A stretch of 51,603 bases of DNA from Ignavibacteria bacterium (lineage in GTDB: Bacteria; Bacteroidota; Ignavibacteria; Tepidaquicellales; Tepidaquicellaceae). The first letter of the stretch is position 1; the number at the start of each line of letters is the position of its first letter. Under the pieces are notes generated by a model. It saw nothing but the letters and a program-made list of their open reading frames with translations, made no database searches and was not told the DNA's origin. The DNA lies in NCBI GenBank assembly GCA_016719565.1, contig JADJYU010000011.1, positions 1 through 51,603 on the forward strand, written 5' to 3'. A program made the position numbers and the translations under genes. Positions 9,944 through 18,926 of the stretch are shown here, piece by piece.

Positions 9944-11560
9944 TTATACTTCTAATATTATCCAGGTGGATGCGTCCAGTAAGAATGATACAACTTGCCC
10001 TGCAGCCGGTATTAAGTCTCCACCTATACGCGCCAGATTACCGCCTCCGGTATCCAACGTTAAAGACGCAGTAAAGAATAAATGTACCACTGAGCCGTCA
10101 GTCCACCCTGATGTGCTGATAGTTGAGATTGTGGTTGTGCCGGTAATTACAAAAAAATTACCGTTGCCAAGTGTTATAGCGGCGTCAGATGCTATATGCG
10201 TTGCCTGTCTTCCCAGCAGCCTTCGTGGCCGTACATCCGCATTATAATCGGCGACAGTATAAGAACCGATCTGTAAATTCCCGAGCAGGATATGCCTGTC
10301 AAGAGCTAGATCATAAATATCTCCCTTACATGTTGTGAAAGTGTATACAGTTGTTATTGAACATCCAATGAGAACACAATTAATAAAATGATATACAGGA
10401 GTTCCGCTTCCAAAAGAGTTTTGAAATTTTACATTGTAAAATACTTTGTTTTCAAAAGTAGTCTCAGCATCTTCGTTATAATTATCTATCGTAAGGTTTG
10501 AAATTATATTTGCACCGGCGGTGCCTTCATAATTGGCTTCGGAGACTCCCATTATTACTGCCTGGCTCATCCCGATTATGTGGACATATGGTTCAGCAAC
10601 GCCTGAAGGAAGCATGTTGTAACTGCCGGCTGTAGATCCTGTTCCGTTCCCGTGGAACTCTATTATCATATGCCGATCAGAGGCTGCTAGGTCTTCTGCT
10701 TTATCAAGCGCAAATACCATTTCACGATACACTTTATCAGTCTCAACCACACCAGACGGTATTAATCTTATAATATTGCCTGATTGTTGATAAGCAGAAG
10801 GGTTAATACTACTTAACAACGCAGTACAGTAATTTTCCACAAAAAGACGATTGGCAGGATGCATCACATGAGTGGGTGCTAATATCATATACGGAAGCGT
10901 CCTGAATATAAACTGATTGTAGATCTGCATTGTCTCTACCGGATCGAGATTAGCTCCTTTCTTGGCATATGCTGAGTCTGCATCAACTTTTCTGACAGGG
11001 TTGTTGTCCCCAGCAGCTTCAAGTACCGTTAAATTACCGGTCATCGTCCCGCCTGCCATTTGCAAATATTTTGCTTCCGCACTGCCTTTGGTTTCTGACT
11101 CTCCGCTGGACGCTGGGTTTGGTAATGCGGTGATCCTCTGACCATCGGCGTTGATAGGACCTGATAGAGTACCGCCTGTTAGCTTGAGATAATTTGCACT
11201 TACGTTGCCTTTGGTCTCAGGCTCGTCATTTGCAGCCGGAGTCGGCAGACCTGTAATGCGATTACTGCCCATTGCTATATTCCCGGTCATAGTCCCGCCG
11301 GCTTTTAACAGCAAGTCATCTGTTCTAAATATTTCTCTGCCTTCATCGCCTCCAAAGCTATCATCTACAGTGCCGTTCACAAATAATTTGTAAACTGCTG
11401 TAGTAACCCCTGTAACTTTATAAGCTCCGGGTTTACCTGCAACGTCTGTAAGTGTATAATCTGTGCTGGAAAATCCCGGTCCTCTTTTGAGTACTACTGT
11501 TTGCCCGGGTAAACCTACGCCGGTAGCTGGATCTCTCAAAACTATAGTTACTGATGCCAT
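9944..11560 (-). CDS. Tail fibre protein
   Basis: 538 residues. An N-terminal Ig/transthyretin-like region (VTIVLRDPATGVGLPGQTVV) is followed by three tandem tail-fibre repeats of the type AGGTMTGNIAMGSNRITGLP and GGTLSGPINADGQRITALP, each ending in ETKG plus a YLK/YLQ motif, which are diagnostic of phage fibres. A beta-helix-like middle (residues about 270-420) and a C-terminal beta domain follow. It should trimerise and carry receptor contacts at the tail tip. It lies downstream of the tail hub genes, as in most siphophages. Confidence 0.85.
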   Translation of the reverse strand: MASVTIVLRDPATGVGLPGQTVVLKRGPGFSSTDYTLTDVAGKPGAYKVTGVTTAVYKLFVNGTVDDSFGGDEGREIFRTDDLLLKAGGTMTGNIAMGSNRITGLPTPAANDEPETKGNVSANYLKLTGGTLSGPINADGQRITALPNPASSGESETKGSAEAKYLQMAGGTMTGNLTVLEAAGDNNPVRKVDADSAYAKKGANLDPVETMQIYNQFIFRTLPYMILAPTHVMHPANRLFVENYCTALLSSINPSAYQQSGNIIRLIPSGVVETDKVYREMVFALDKAEDLAASDRHMIIEFHGNGTGSTAGSYNMLPSGVAEPYVHIIGMSQAVIMGVSEANYEGTAGANIISNLTIDNYNEDAETTFENKVFYNVKFQNSFGSGTPVYHFINCVLIGCSITTVYTFTTCKGDIYDLALDRHILLGNLQIGSYTVADYNADVRPRRLLGRQATHIASDAAITLGNGNFFVITGTTTISTISTSGWTDGSVVHLFFTASLTLDTGGGNLARIGGDLIPAAGQVVSFLLDASTWIILEV

Positions 11561-11575
11561 TTTTAAACTTTGATT

Positions 11576-12085
11576 TTAAATAAATTCTTCAAAACATATA
11601 GTCGAGACAGCTGACTGATTTGAAGGGTTAACGATATTCCAAAAATGCTGAGGATAAGCCGTAACGTAAGTGATAATAGTTCCTTCATTACCTGCTGATG
11701 TAGGGTGATTCATAGACTGGGAAAATTTAATTTCTTCTGAATCCCCTGAATCAGATTTTAAAGTTATAACATCGAAGAATCTTCCCGGAACATCAATGTG
11801 AGGAGTAATAAGTATTTGAGCTCCGCGAAATTCAGCATTCCGGATTTCCTGTAATTTATCAGAATCGTCACCGACAATAAGTTCACTCCAGTCAATCCGG
11901 ATGTAAGTATGGAAATATTTAAACCTCTGCTTTTTTCTGCCGTCGATTATATCGTAATAAAGCCATTTTTCTTTAGTCCATTCTTCTAATCTTTGGTGAC
12001 GGAAACTAAAATCATGAATGGTCCTTACTCCATTTTCTACAATCGTAACCCGAAATTCTCTTGATATTCCATTTCTGCTTTTCAC
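11576..12085 (-). CDS. Tail tip component, unassigned
   Basis: 169 residues, soluble, rich in aromatic and charged residues (SFRHQRLEEWTKEKWLYYD, FHTYIRIDWSEL). It overlaps the upstream gene by 4 bases (12082-12085), so the two are likely translationally coupled. Lying between the tape-measure/hub genes and the fibre, it is probably a tail-tip or distal tail protein. I do not recognise a domain. Confidence 0.65.
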   Translation of the reverse strand: MKSRNGISREFRVTIVENGVRTIHDFSFRHQRLEEWTKEKWLYYDIIDGRKKQRFKYFHTYIRIDWSELIVGDDSDKLQEIRNAEFRGAQILITPHIDVPGRFFDVITLKSDSGDSEEIKFSQSMNHPTSAGNEGTIITYVTAYPQHFWNIVNPSNQSAVSTICFEEFI

Positions 12086-13416
12086 AATTCTATCCCTGTT
12101 AAATTTGAACTGCTGTCAATAATATAAGCCTCAATTGGCATAGGCTTGAATGGCAGAGTCGGATTACCAGAGTTTGTTATTTCGTATGAATCAAATAAGT
12201 TATAATCAATACCTTCGAGTGCACACTCAATCTTATCCTTTGGCCGGATCCTAGTTCGATATACCCATTGGCATATTGTCTCGGCAATATGGCCGTCAAA
12301 CGAAAGGGAAGGATCTCTCACTCCGTTAAACACTGCATACCCGTTTGCTGTATATATTGAGGTTCCTCCGTTTGATAAGTTACCATAACTTCCTATATAA
12401 GTCTGGAATTCTTTTACAAGATTTTTATATTTTAAATCTCCGTTTGCATTTACAGTCTGCACATCCCCGGCTGTATATGTTCTGATCTCATTTCCCCAGG
12501 TATTTTTATTCCTGGCGCCGACAAGCGCGGGTAAATGTAAATATTTTTTATAACTTCCTATTAATTTTGAATCTACATTTGTGAGGTTGCTGCTTGTAAA
12601 CGAAAATCTCTTAGCCATATAGACCTTGTTATAATCAGAGCTGCCGATCACCATCCCGAACTGTAATGCCATCAACTTTAACAGATCTGCAAAAGTATCA
12701 GCCGGTCTGCTGTCGCCGAATAATCCGAAAGAGCTAAAATTAAAATACGTCTGTGCTGCATCGCTAACATTGGACCAGTCGCGGATAATGAAATCACTCA
12801 AAGTCCGGTATCCTGTAAATTTCCAGTCATGCTTAAAATATAATCCGTTCGGGAAACTGGGAGAAGAATAGATAAGCGGTTCGAGATCCGGAAATACTTT
12901 TTTGTATATCAGATAAACCAGATATGGCAATGTGTAAGAGTAATCATTTGGGAATACATTCTCAACGCTCATGTCTCTTAATGCTCTTGTTACATCGATG
13001 CATTCAAATTCAACGGTTCTGTTGTCTTCGTTAAACTCAAACGTCAGCTGATCTATGTAACCTCTGAATTTAATCACATTGTTCAGCCATAATGTTATCC
13101 CGCCGTACTGTAAAAATCCTTCAGGAAAATTATTATTATATTCTCCCAGAGATAATTTTAATATGTCATAGTTTCTTCTGTCAGGGTCATCAAAGCCAAG
13201 ACTAAATGAGTTTGGATAAAACGTAAGAGCGTCATCATCTTCATATCCGTATTTTAGTTTGCCAAGTGATATAATATCGAAATCAAGATCATAAGAAGTG
13301 TAAGTCTTATCATAATCTATTCTAAGTTTTATCTGTCCGCTTGCAACATTATATGTTTTTTCCCAGAATGTAAACATTATAAAAACAATTGATATGAATT
13401 TGAAGATACCAAGCAT
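12082..13416 (-). CDS. Tail hub / distal tail protein
   Basis: 444 residues. It is placed directly after the tape measure, where siphophage hub proteins sit. The sequence has a short N-terminal hydrophobic stretch (MLGIFKFISIVFIMFTF) before LRIDYDKTYTSYDLDFD, so the true start may be internal. A region around residues 105-150 (LWLNNVIKFRGYIDQLTFEF, then EFECIDVTRALRDM) looks like the domain of tail-hub proteins in which a displaced axis and a local surface are defined. Function is by position plus this resemblance. Confidence 0.6.
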   Translation of the reverse strand: MLGIFKFISIVFIMFTFWEKTYNVASGQIKLRIDYDKTYTSYDLDFDIISLGKLKYGYEDDDALTFYPNSFSLGFDDPDRRNYDILKLSLGEYNNNFPEGFLQYGGITLWLNNVIKFRGYIDQLTFEFNEDNRTVEFECIDVTRALRDMSVENVFPNDYSYTLPYLVYLIYKKVFPDLEPLIYSSPSFPNGLYFKHDWKFTGYRTLSDFIIRDWSNVSDAAQTYFNFSSFGLFGDSRPADTFADLLKLMALQFGMVIGSSDYNKVYMAKRFSFTSSNLTNVDSKLIGSYKKYLHLPALVGARNKNTWGNEIRTYTAGDVQTVNANGDLKYKNLVKEFQTYIGSYGNLSNGGTSIYTANGYAVFNGVRDPSLSFDGHIAETICQWVYRTRIRPKDKIECALEGIDYNLFDSYEITNSGNPTLPFKPMPIEAYIIDSSSNLTGIEL

Positions 13417-13417
13417 G

Positions 13418-15820
13418 TCATTTTAATCTTGCGTTATCAATTTTATCAACCTGGCGAATGACAGCTTTTAATTGCCTTCCGTCAGCTTTTATAGAAACAA
13501 AGTAAGGTTCACGGATTACATTAGATTGTTTATTACTGTTTATAAAATTTGACAGCTGTGAAAATCTTTGGAAGAAATTATTCCCGCCTCCTGTTGGTAA
13601 ATTACCAATGTTACCCGGAGTGCCTGCGAGAGACGCACCGCCTGTCAAAGGTGCCAATGCAAATCCAAGAAATTTACTTATGAAACTAAATATTCCCTGC
13701 GCAAGCTGGAGTGACTGAAGCAGTGCAACTATCTGTTGAGTTATCTGAAGCGCTGCCAGGAATTTAGAAAATACTGTATGCCCTCCAAACTGGAAGATGC
13801 CTTGTATCTGCGATGCAAGATCTTTGGCCGCTTCAAAATTTGTAAGGTTTATTCCAATTTCAGAAATTTCTTTATTAAACTTTTGATTTGTCAGCTCTCT
13901 GAGCTCCGCTTTCTGCTCTTCAGATATTTTGCGTAAATTAATTTCCTTGAGAGCTTCCCGCCTTTCAGTTTCAATGTGAAATAACTTTTTATCATGCTCA
14001 TCATCCATTAGGTCGACTCTTAGTGCATGTATATCATCAAACGCTTTGATCTGAGAAGTATTCTCTTCCAGCTGCGCCTGCTTCTTTACTTTGTAAAGTT
14101 CTTTTTGCGCTTCGATCTGGTTTTTAACTGTCTCCTCACCTTTTCTTAATAAGTCTTCAAGCGAGATCCCATATTTCACATACTCAATTTCGTTAACTAT
14201 GCCTGCCCGTTCTTTTAACAAGTCATTTACAGCACCTTCCAGTCCTTCGTTGAGCTTTATCTTCTTATCAATTTCATCCCTTTTTTTCTCGAGCTCTTTT
14301 AACCGGTCTAACTCTTCTTCAGCGTCCTTTATTCTTCCATCGGACCCGGAATTACTTGTTCCGCTATTTATAGGATCAGTATTGAGCCCGACAGATTTTA
14401 AAATATTATTCTGATATTCAGATATTTTAGCAGAGGGGTCTTTAAGAGTATTATTCCACTCTTTCATATCTTTAACAGCTTCATCAGTTTTAGACCTTTT
14501 CTTAAAATAATTTTGCATCGCAGCATCTTCTCCTGACATTGAATCTGATTTTCCAATATCAATTTTTTTTGTCCCGGCATCATCAATAACTTGATTAGCA
14601 TCTCTTTTTGCTTCATCTGATTTTTCATTGATTACGTCTAGCAGTTCCATGATGGCGTAGATCATACCTGCAACTATAGCAAGTTTACCTATTAAGACCA
14701 TTGAAGCTTTTGAACCGGCCCGCTCCATCGCTCCAAATGCTGTTTGTGATGAATTAGTAAGTTTACCGAATGCGAGATTTAAAGCTTCAAGAACTATCGC
14801 ATGATTTTTCCAGGCGATGGTTACGATTCCTATTGCAATTGCCAGGTTTCTTAAGTTATCCGGAAGTGCCGGCAAGACAGCTGCGAATATCGACAGCAGT
14901 TTTACCGAGGTCGGTAAGCTCCCGTTTAAAAGACTAAACGCAACTGTAAGTCCGGTGATTGCAAGAGCAGACTGCTTAACGCCTTCAGGTGCATTATTAA
15001 GGTAATTTATAAGATCGCCTAATGGCTTTAATAGCGGAGTTAAGGCATCCGACAAGAGTTTCCCGAATTCTTCCTTTAAATCGCCGACATTATTTTGGAA
15101 TATTCTCATTTTACCGGCTGCGGTATTGCCGATAGTTTCAGCCATGCCTTTAAAGTTCTGGTCCAGGATCTTAGTTAAGTAAATTGCCTGCTCGGTTCCT
15201 TTTAAAGATTTTAATTTTTCTTCCTGTTCTTTAGTAAATGCAACACCAACTTTTCTTAAAGCACCGATTGTTTCTTCGTTAACTTTACCAAGCATAACAG
15301 CAACTTCCTGAAGCGATTTACCACCTGTGCCCTGCATATCGAATGCTGCTGCCAAGTCGAGTAACCGCGGGGTTAAGACTTCAATCTCCTGCGAAGACTT
15401 CATGAAAGTAGTGAGCATTGACTGGGCATTAATTATCTCATCATCATCATACACAGTAATTTTCTGAAGCTCCGAAGCTTGCTGCGTTAATCTATTAACT
15501 GAATCTAAACCTTCTCCAACATTTTTGAGCCCGTTGGCTAATTTAGCATTTGCTATTTCAGCTTGCTGATAAGAGCTTATAAAATCTCCGAAAGTATACC
15601 GTAGCACGCTGAAACCTGCTCTGATACCGTCGACTGCCAGTCCAAGATTTTGCAATTTGCCTTTAAGGGTCACGGATTGCGTACCTAAATCTTTGGAAGC
15701 TGCTGTGACTTTTGTGTTTTCAACCTTCAGGTCTTTTAATGAGGCTGTTAACTTCCCTGCATTTTTCTCTGCTTGGATGACATCCAGAAGTACAGTTAAT
15801 TTAACCTCGCCTAAATTCAT
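13418..15820 (-). CDS. Tail tape measure protein
   Basis: 800 residues; tape-measure length sets the tail length. The sequence has the usual features: an N-terminal coiled region (VIQAEKNAGKLTASLKDLKV), a conserved phage-TMP core (GGKSLQEVAVMLGKVNEETI, ALRKVGVAFTKEQEEKLKSL, NTAAGKMRIFQNNVGDLKEE), hydrophobic helices at about 270-400 and again near 700, and a long charged coiled coil at about 500-670. It follows the tail chaperone pair, the standard order in tailed phages. Confidence 0.92.
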   Translation of the reverse strand: MNLGEVKLTVLLDVIQAEKNAGKLTASLKDLKVENTKVTAASKDLGTQSVTLKGKLQNLGLAVDGIRAGFSVLRYTFGDFISSYQQAEIANAKLANGLKNVGEGLDSVNRLTQQASELQKITVYDDDEIINAQSMLTTFMKSSQEIEVLTPRLLDLAAAFDMQGTGGKSLQEVAVMLGKVNEETIGALRKVGVAFTKEQEEKLKSLKGTEQAIYLTKILDQNFKGMAETIGNTAAGKMRIFQNNVGDLKEEFGKLLSDALTPLLKPLGDLINYLNNAPEGVKQSALAITGLTVAFSLLNGSLPTSVKLLSIFAAVLPALPDNLRNLAIAIGIVTIAWKNHAIVLEALNLAFGKLTNSSQTAFGAMERAGSKASMVLIGKLAIVAGMIYAIMELLDVINEKSDEAKRDANQVIDDAGTKKIDIGKSDSMSGEDAAMQNYFKKRSKTDEAVKDMKEWNNTLKDPSAKISEYQNNILKSVGLNTDPINSGTSNSGSDGRIKDAEEELDRLKELEKKRDEIDKKIKLNEGLEGAVNDLLKERAGIVNEIEYVKYGISLEDLLRKGEETVKNQIEAQKELYKVKKQAQLEENTSQIKAFDDIHALRVDLMDDEHDKKLFHIETERREALKEINLRKISEEQKAELRELTNQKFNKEISEIGINLTNFEAAKDLASQIQGIFQFGGHTVFSKFLAALQITQQIVALLQSLQLAQGIFSFISKFLGFALAPLTGGASLAGTPGNIGNLPTGGGNNFFQRFSQLSNFINSNKQSNVIREPYFVSIKADGRQLKAVIRQVDKIDNARLK

Positions 15821-15862
15821 TGATTGTTATATGCTTTGTAGATATTTTTAAATAAAAAAATC

Positions 15863-15997
15863 ATGGACTTTTTAATTATTCTTGCCTTAGCGATTGTAGC
15901 TTTCATTGTGTCAGATGCATTCCCGGTAATAAACATGCACGGGTTCAAAGGTTATGTAGAACGATTAAAAGGAAACCCTAACTGGAGAGACTACTGA
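15863..15997 (+). CDS. Possible 44-aa membrane protein opposite the tail operon
   Basis: ATG at 15863 to TGA at 15995-15997. The product has one strong transmembrane helix (FLIILALAIVAFIV) and a basic tail ending NPNWRDY. It lies on the opposite strand in the gap between tape measure and tail chaperone, overlapping the last 20 bases of the frameshifted chaperone. There is no good Shine-Dalgarno. Composition looks coding, but a frame this short can occur by chance. It could be a lysogeny-expressed exclusion peptide (speculation). Confidence 0.4.
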   Translation: MDFLIILALAIVAFIVSDAFPVINMHGFKGYVERLKGNPNWRDY

Positions 15998-16585
15998 TTC
16001 TTTTCGTCTCTTCCCTTTCTCTCCACTGCTTAAAAGCTTCCTTCTCTTTTATTACCATAATTATCCCGGCTTTCGAAACTTTCATCATTTTTATTTTCTC
16101 CTCATGATCCGGGCTTAAGTTATCTCCACATAATAAATATATCAGATCTTCATAACAGCTATTCGGTAATCCTTCTGATTCTTCTTCTAAAGATTCCGAG
16201 AATTCTATATAGACCGGGTCGTCTTTGCTGAAGTCAGACCTGTTCCTATAGTCTTCAACCAGCTCAACGCTATAGGATTTAAAGAAAAAAAATCTTCTAT
16301 TACCTTCTGCAGTTCTGAATTTTTCAAAACAGACCAGTTCCGGTCCGCAGCGGTATCATTATCAATTACTAAAATTATATTCAGCAGCTCCGAGACAAGA
16401 TCGTTTTCAACAATTTTTTTAATTATATCCCCTATTGAACTGTCCAATAATTCTTTTCCGTCTTCAATCCCAAGTCCGGAAAGCAGCGACATTATTTTAT
16501 AGTCCTGTCCTAAATTCAGTTCATCCTGAGCGGCGGTTATTCCGTTTGAAAATTTATATGTTCTTTTCTGCAATTTATTTTTCAT
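15978..16585 (-). CDS. Tail assembly chaperone GT, -1 frameshift product
   Basis: A second frame, -1 relative to the 126-residue G-like protein, is open from the slippery run at 16286-16292 to a TAG at 15978-15980. It has no ATG until near its middle. Slippage at T-TTT-TTT joins the first 100 residues of G to 102 new residues (starting FKSYSVELVEDYRNRSDFSK, ending KRISSLSS), 202 in all. Lambda G/GT-type chaperones upstream of the tape measure use exactly this arrangement. The fusion is inferred from the sequence pattern. Confidence 0.75.
16205..16585 (-). CDS. Tail assembly chaperone G (unshifted product)
   Basis: 126 residues, mostly helical and acidic in the middle (GIEDGKELLDSSIGDIIKKI). 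It lies between the tail tube and tape-measure genes, where tail chaperones coating the tape measure are encoded. Its last 26 residues (SLNPIALSWLKT ...) lie after the slippery site and would be replaced in the longer product. The assignment depends on position, size and the frameshift signal rather than on similarity I can recall. Confidence 0.75.
   Translation of the reverse strand: MKNKLQKRTYKFSNGITAAQDELNLGQDYKIMSLLSGLGIEDGKELLDSSIGDIIKKIVENDLVSELLNIILVIDNDTAADRNWSVLKNSELQKVIEDFFSLNPIALSWLKTIGTGLTSAKTTRSI
16286..16292 (-). promoter_or_regulatory. Programmed -1 ribosomal frameshift site
   Basis: An uninterrupted run of eight T on the minus strand (16285-16292) contains the heptamer T-TTT-TTT in the frame of the chaperone, covering codons 99-100. 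This is a valid X-XXY-YYZ slippery site. The -1 frame downstream is open for 102 codons. Because homopolymer miscounts are common in this window, one must also consider a simple indel, but both frames remain well formed around it. Confidence 0.65.
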
Positions 16586-16602
16586 TTTTTATTTTATAAA
16601 GA

Positions 16603-16633
16603 ACGCCGTGTCACTATCAAAGAGACACGGCGT
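16603..16633 (-). terminator. Strong hairpin between tail tube and chaperone genes
   Basis: ACGCCGTGTC (16603-16612) pairs perfectly with GACACGGCGT (16624-16633) around an 11-base loop. It lies just after the tail-tube gene in the direction of transcription. The following sequence (TTCTTTATAAAA) is only weakly T-rich, so it may be a partial terminator or an mRNA 3'-end stabiliser that lets the tube protein be made in excess. Confidence 0.65.
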
Positions 16634-16657
16634 GGACGAAAGGAGATCAGGAAAAAA

Positions 16658-17182
16658 TTAAACAGCCGTTGTCTCAAGCCAGACATAATATGGATTTGTT
16701 CCGCTGATAGGAGATCCTCCTGTTGCATACTTATCTCCGGGCAGATCAGAGTTCGGAGTTACAGCTGCATTCGCAGCTTGCGGAAACAATGAAAACTGAA
16801 TAGTCAGAGTCTGATGAGAGTCTCCTTTCATATCAAGATCATAATTCGCATATCCTTCTGATTCCGGCGCGTAAAATTCCATATGCTTACTGTTTGCCAG
16901 TCCGTTGTAATAATACAGCTTAACGCTGGAAGCAAGTATAGCGTCCAGTGTGTCTAAGATCTCTTTGGATACCTGGGCAAGGACTATTTCAAGCGTACAC
17001 ATCCTTATAGTTCTCTTCTTAAAGCTCTCTCCGTCAGCAAACTTAATATCAGCTGTATCTTCTGATCGAGCCAGCTTACCGCTGATAATATTGCCGAGCG
17101 TGATCCAGGCTGAGTTGTAATACACCTTGAAATTATTTCCGGATTTCAGCCGTATCTCGTTTTTGTTCTTGGTTATAGCCAT
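16658..17182 (-). CDS. Major tail tube protein
   Basis: 174 residues. It has the look of siphovirus tail tube proteins: a short N-terminus with the first strand (NEIRLKSGNNFKVYYNSAW), a middle with DGESFKKRTIRMCTLEIVLA, and a C-terminal part with LDMKGDSHQTLTIQFSLFP. It is followed by a strong hairpin and then the chaperone/tape-measure genes, the standard order. No sheath gene lies next to it, which argues for a non-contractile tail. Confidence 0.75.
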   Translation of the reverse strand: MAITKNKNEIRLKSGNNFKVYYNSAWITLGNIISGKLARSEDTADIKFADGESFKKRTIRMCTLEIVLAQVSKEILDTLDAILASSVKLYYYNGLANSKHMEFYAPESEGYANYDLDMKGDSHQTLTIQFSLFPQAANAAVTPNSDLPGDKYATGGSPISGTNPYYVWLETTAV

Positions 17183-17213
17183 TATTTATAAATTTAAGTT
17201 AATTGATAACCGG

Positions 17214-18926
17214 TTAAATACCGATGGGGTCTCCATCGGTCCATAAAGTTGTATCCTTATCATAACTTTTTACCAGAGCTTTAAACTCTGCTTTAGTATC
17301 AGCGTTTGCCGGCATAGTAGCATTTTCTAATGTTGCTCCATCGAATACTACATCTGCTATCGGCATAGCAGCTGCGTCGACATCAATGCCCTCAAGGTTT
17401 AACCCTCCGGCGTCTGAGAAAGACGGATCGAATGAAAATCCATCCTGGCCAACAAGATAATTGCTGTCACCTACGTTTATGTAGGCACCTTTGATAACGG
17501 CAAGTAACGAATTTTTACTGGCAAACAAACTTGACTCACTGATTAATTCAGCGGATACATCAGTAAGGTATTTATTTACCTGTCTGCCGGTAACGTCATT
17601 CAGGGGATTATCGACTTCAACTGATACGCCGATTACGGTTACAGCTACTATTGAGCTCCCGTTCCAGTAGAACAGCTCATCGTCTATTGTGTATTTGGAT
17701 TTGATTGGTTTGTTGGTTAAAGCCATAATGTTTCCAATTAAATTTGAAAAATTTGTATACCCTGATGAATTTTTTCCCCGCACCTGATAATAATGTGCCG
17801 AACTGTCTTCAATCGTGTAATTTAGATCTTCACCAAATATCACATTTCTTGTCTCGAATAAAACATTATCTCTGTATATTTCAATCTGTTCAGCGTTTTC
17901 AATATGCGGAAGCGTTAATATCAGATCATCGCCGTCCTGTTCTCCTGTCAAAGTCTGTACCGCCCCGATCGGATCATCAATTAATATAGGTTCTATGATC
18001 AGACCTGCGTTTACTATCATTGCCGGAGATGACTCTGTGTTGTTAGTTGCCGGGGATGTGCCTTTTGAATAACTTTGATTATAATTTTCAACCTCCACTA
18101 TCCCGTCGCCGCCGCCAACTGCTTCACCGGCTACTTTCCATAAGCACCTCCACTGCTTATAGTATTCATTATCAACTCCGTGAAGCGCGATACCGCTATT
18201 TTCAAACTTACAGTTTACAAAGTAAAAGCCATTACCTTCACAGTAAGTGGTAGTAAGTTCACCCTTTAAGTAACCATTGCGTATTCTCCAGTTACAATTA
18301 TTTGAATATGGAAGATAGATGTGACCTTCAGCTTCATCAGATGTATTTGCATATAATACGTCATAGTCACAACTGTCAGGATAATTATTTGCGTTATCTT
18401 CATCATCATCATATAATCTGCTGTCAGCTGCACGAATTCCTTTTATCCATGTTCTTGTATTCCCGTAAGCATGATGCCAGCTTGATACGCCAACCGGCAA
18501 AGTTATAAACTCAAGAGTATGATATGCCATAAAAAACTTACTTCCGCTTCTTACAATATCAGAACATAACCATCCTGCTAGATTCGGGATATTGAAAGAA
18601 ATACGGGCTGTGCCTAAAACATAGCATGTGACAGCTTCTTCTGAGTCGCTGATCAGCGGCTTGATCCTTGTAGGCGGTGAAGCTGAATGAGTCGGTACCT
18701 GCCAGTTTATGCGTTTGTTCACAATAACTCTTGTGTCCGAAAATACTATATCAACTCCATCCTTCAGGTCAAACCTTTCTGTGCCTGTAACATACTCGCA
18801 TCTTTCGAAGAGAATAACGTCCCCGGAGTCAGCTTGCTCTTTTGCTTCTGTGTAAGTTGAATATGCATCAGATCCGATATTAGTATCATACATCGGGTTA
18901 ACTTTCAGAATTCTCTTGCCGGTCAT
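17214..18926 (-). CDS. Virion beta-helix/FN3-like protein, possibly two fused genes
   Basis: 570 residues. Residues about 10-290 read as a parallel beta-helix (GRISFN-type turns, GYLKGELTTTYCEGNGFYFV, NCKFENSGIALHGV). Residues about 315-400 look like a fibronectin-III-like beta sandwich (AEQIEIYRDNVLFETRNV ... YYQVRGKNSSGYTNFS). Residues 401-570 begin MALTNKPIKSKYTIDDELFY, which reads like a native N-terminus (ATG at 17724-17726). The last part may therefore be a separate gene that is now in frame with the first. The position between capsid and tail tube suggests a head fibre, decoration or head-tail component. It overlaps the upstream gene by 4 bases. Confidence 0.6.
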   Translation of the reverse strand: MTGKRILKVNPMYDTNIGSDAYSTYTEAKEQADSGDVILFERCEYVTGTERFDLKDGVDIVFSDTRVIVNKRINWQVPTHSASPPTRIKPLISDSEEAVTCYVLGTARISFNIPNLAGWLCSDIVRSGSKFFMAYHTLEFITLPVGVSSWHHAYGNTRTWIKGIRAADSRLYDDDEDNANNYPDSCDYDVLYANTSDEAEGHIYLPYSNNCNWRIRNGYLKGELTTTYCEGNGFYFVNCKFENSGIALHGVDNEYYKQWRCLWKVAGEAVGGGDGIVEVENYNQSYSKGTSPATNNTESSPAMIVNAGLIIEPILIDDPIGAVQTLTGEQDGDDLILTLPHIENAEQIEIYRDNVLFETRNVIFGEDLNYTIEDSSAHYYQVRGKNSSGYTNFSNLIGNIMALTNKPIKSKYTIDDELFYWNGSSIVAVTVIGVSVEVDNPLNDVTGRQVNKYLTDVSAELISESSLFASKNSLLAVIKGAYINVGDSNYLVGQDGFSFDPSFSDAGGLNLEGIDVDAAAMPIADVVFDGATLENATMPANADTKAEFKALVKSYDKDTTLWTDGDPIGI

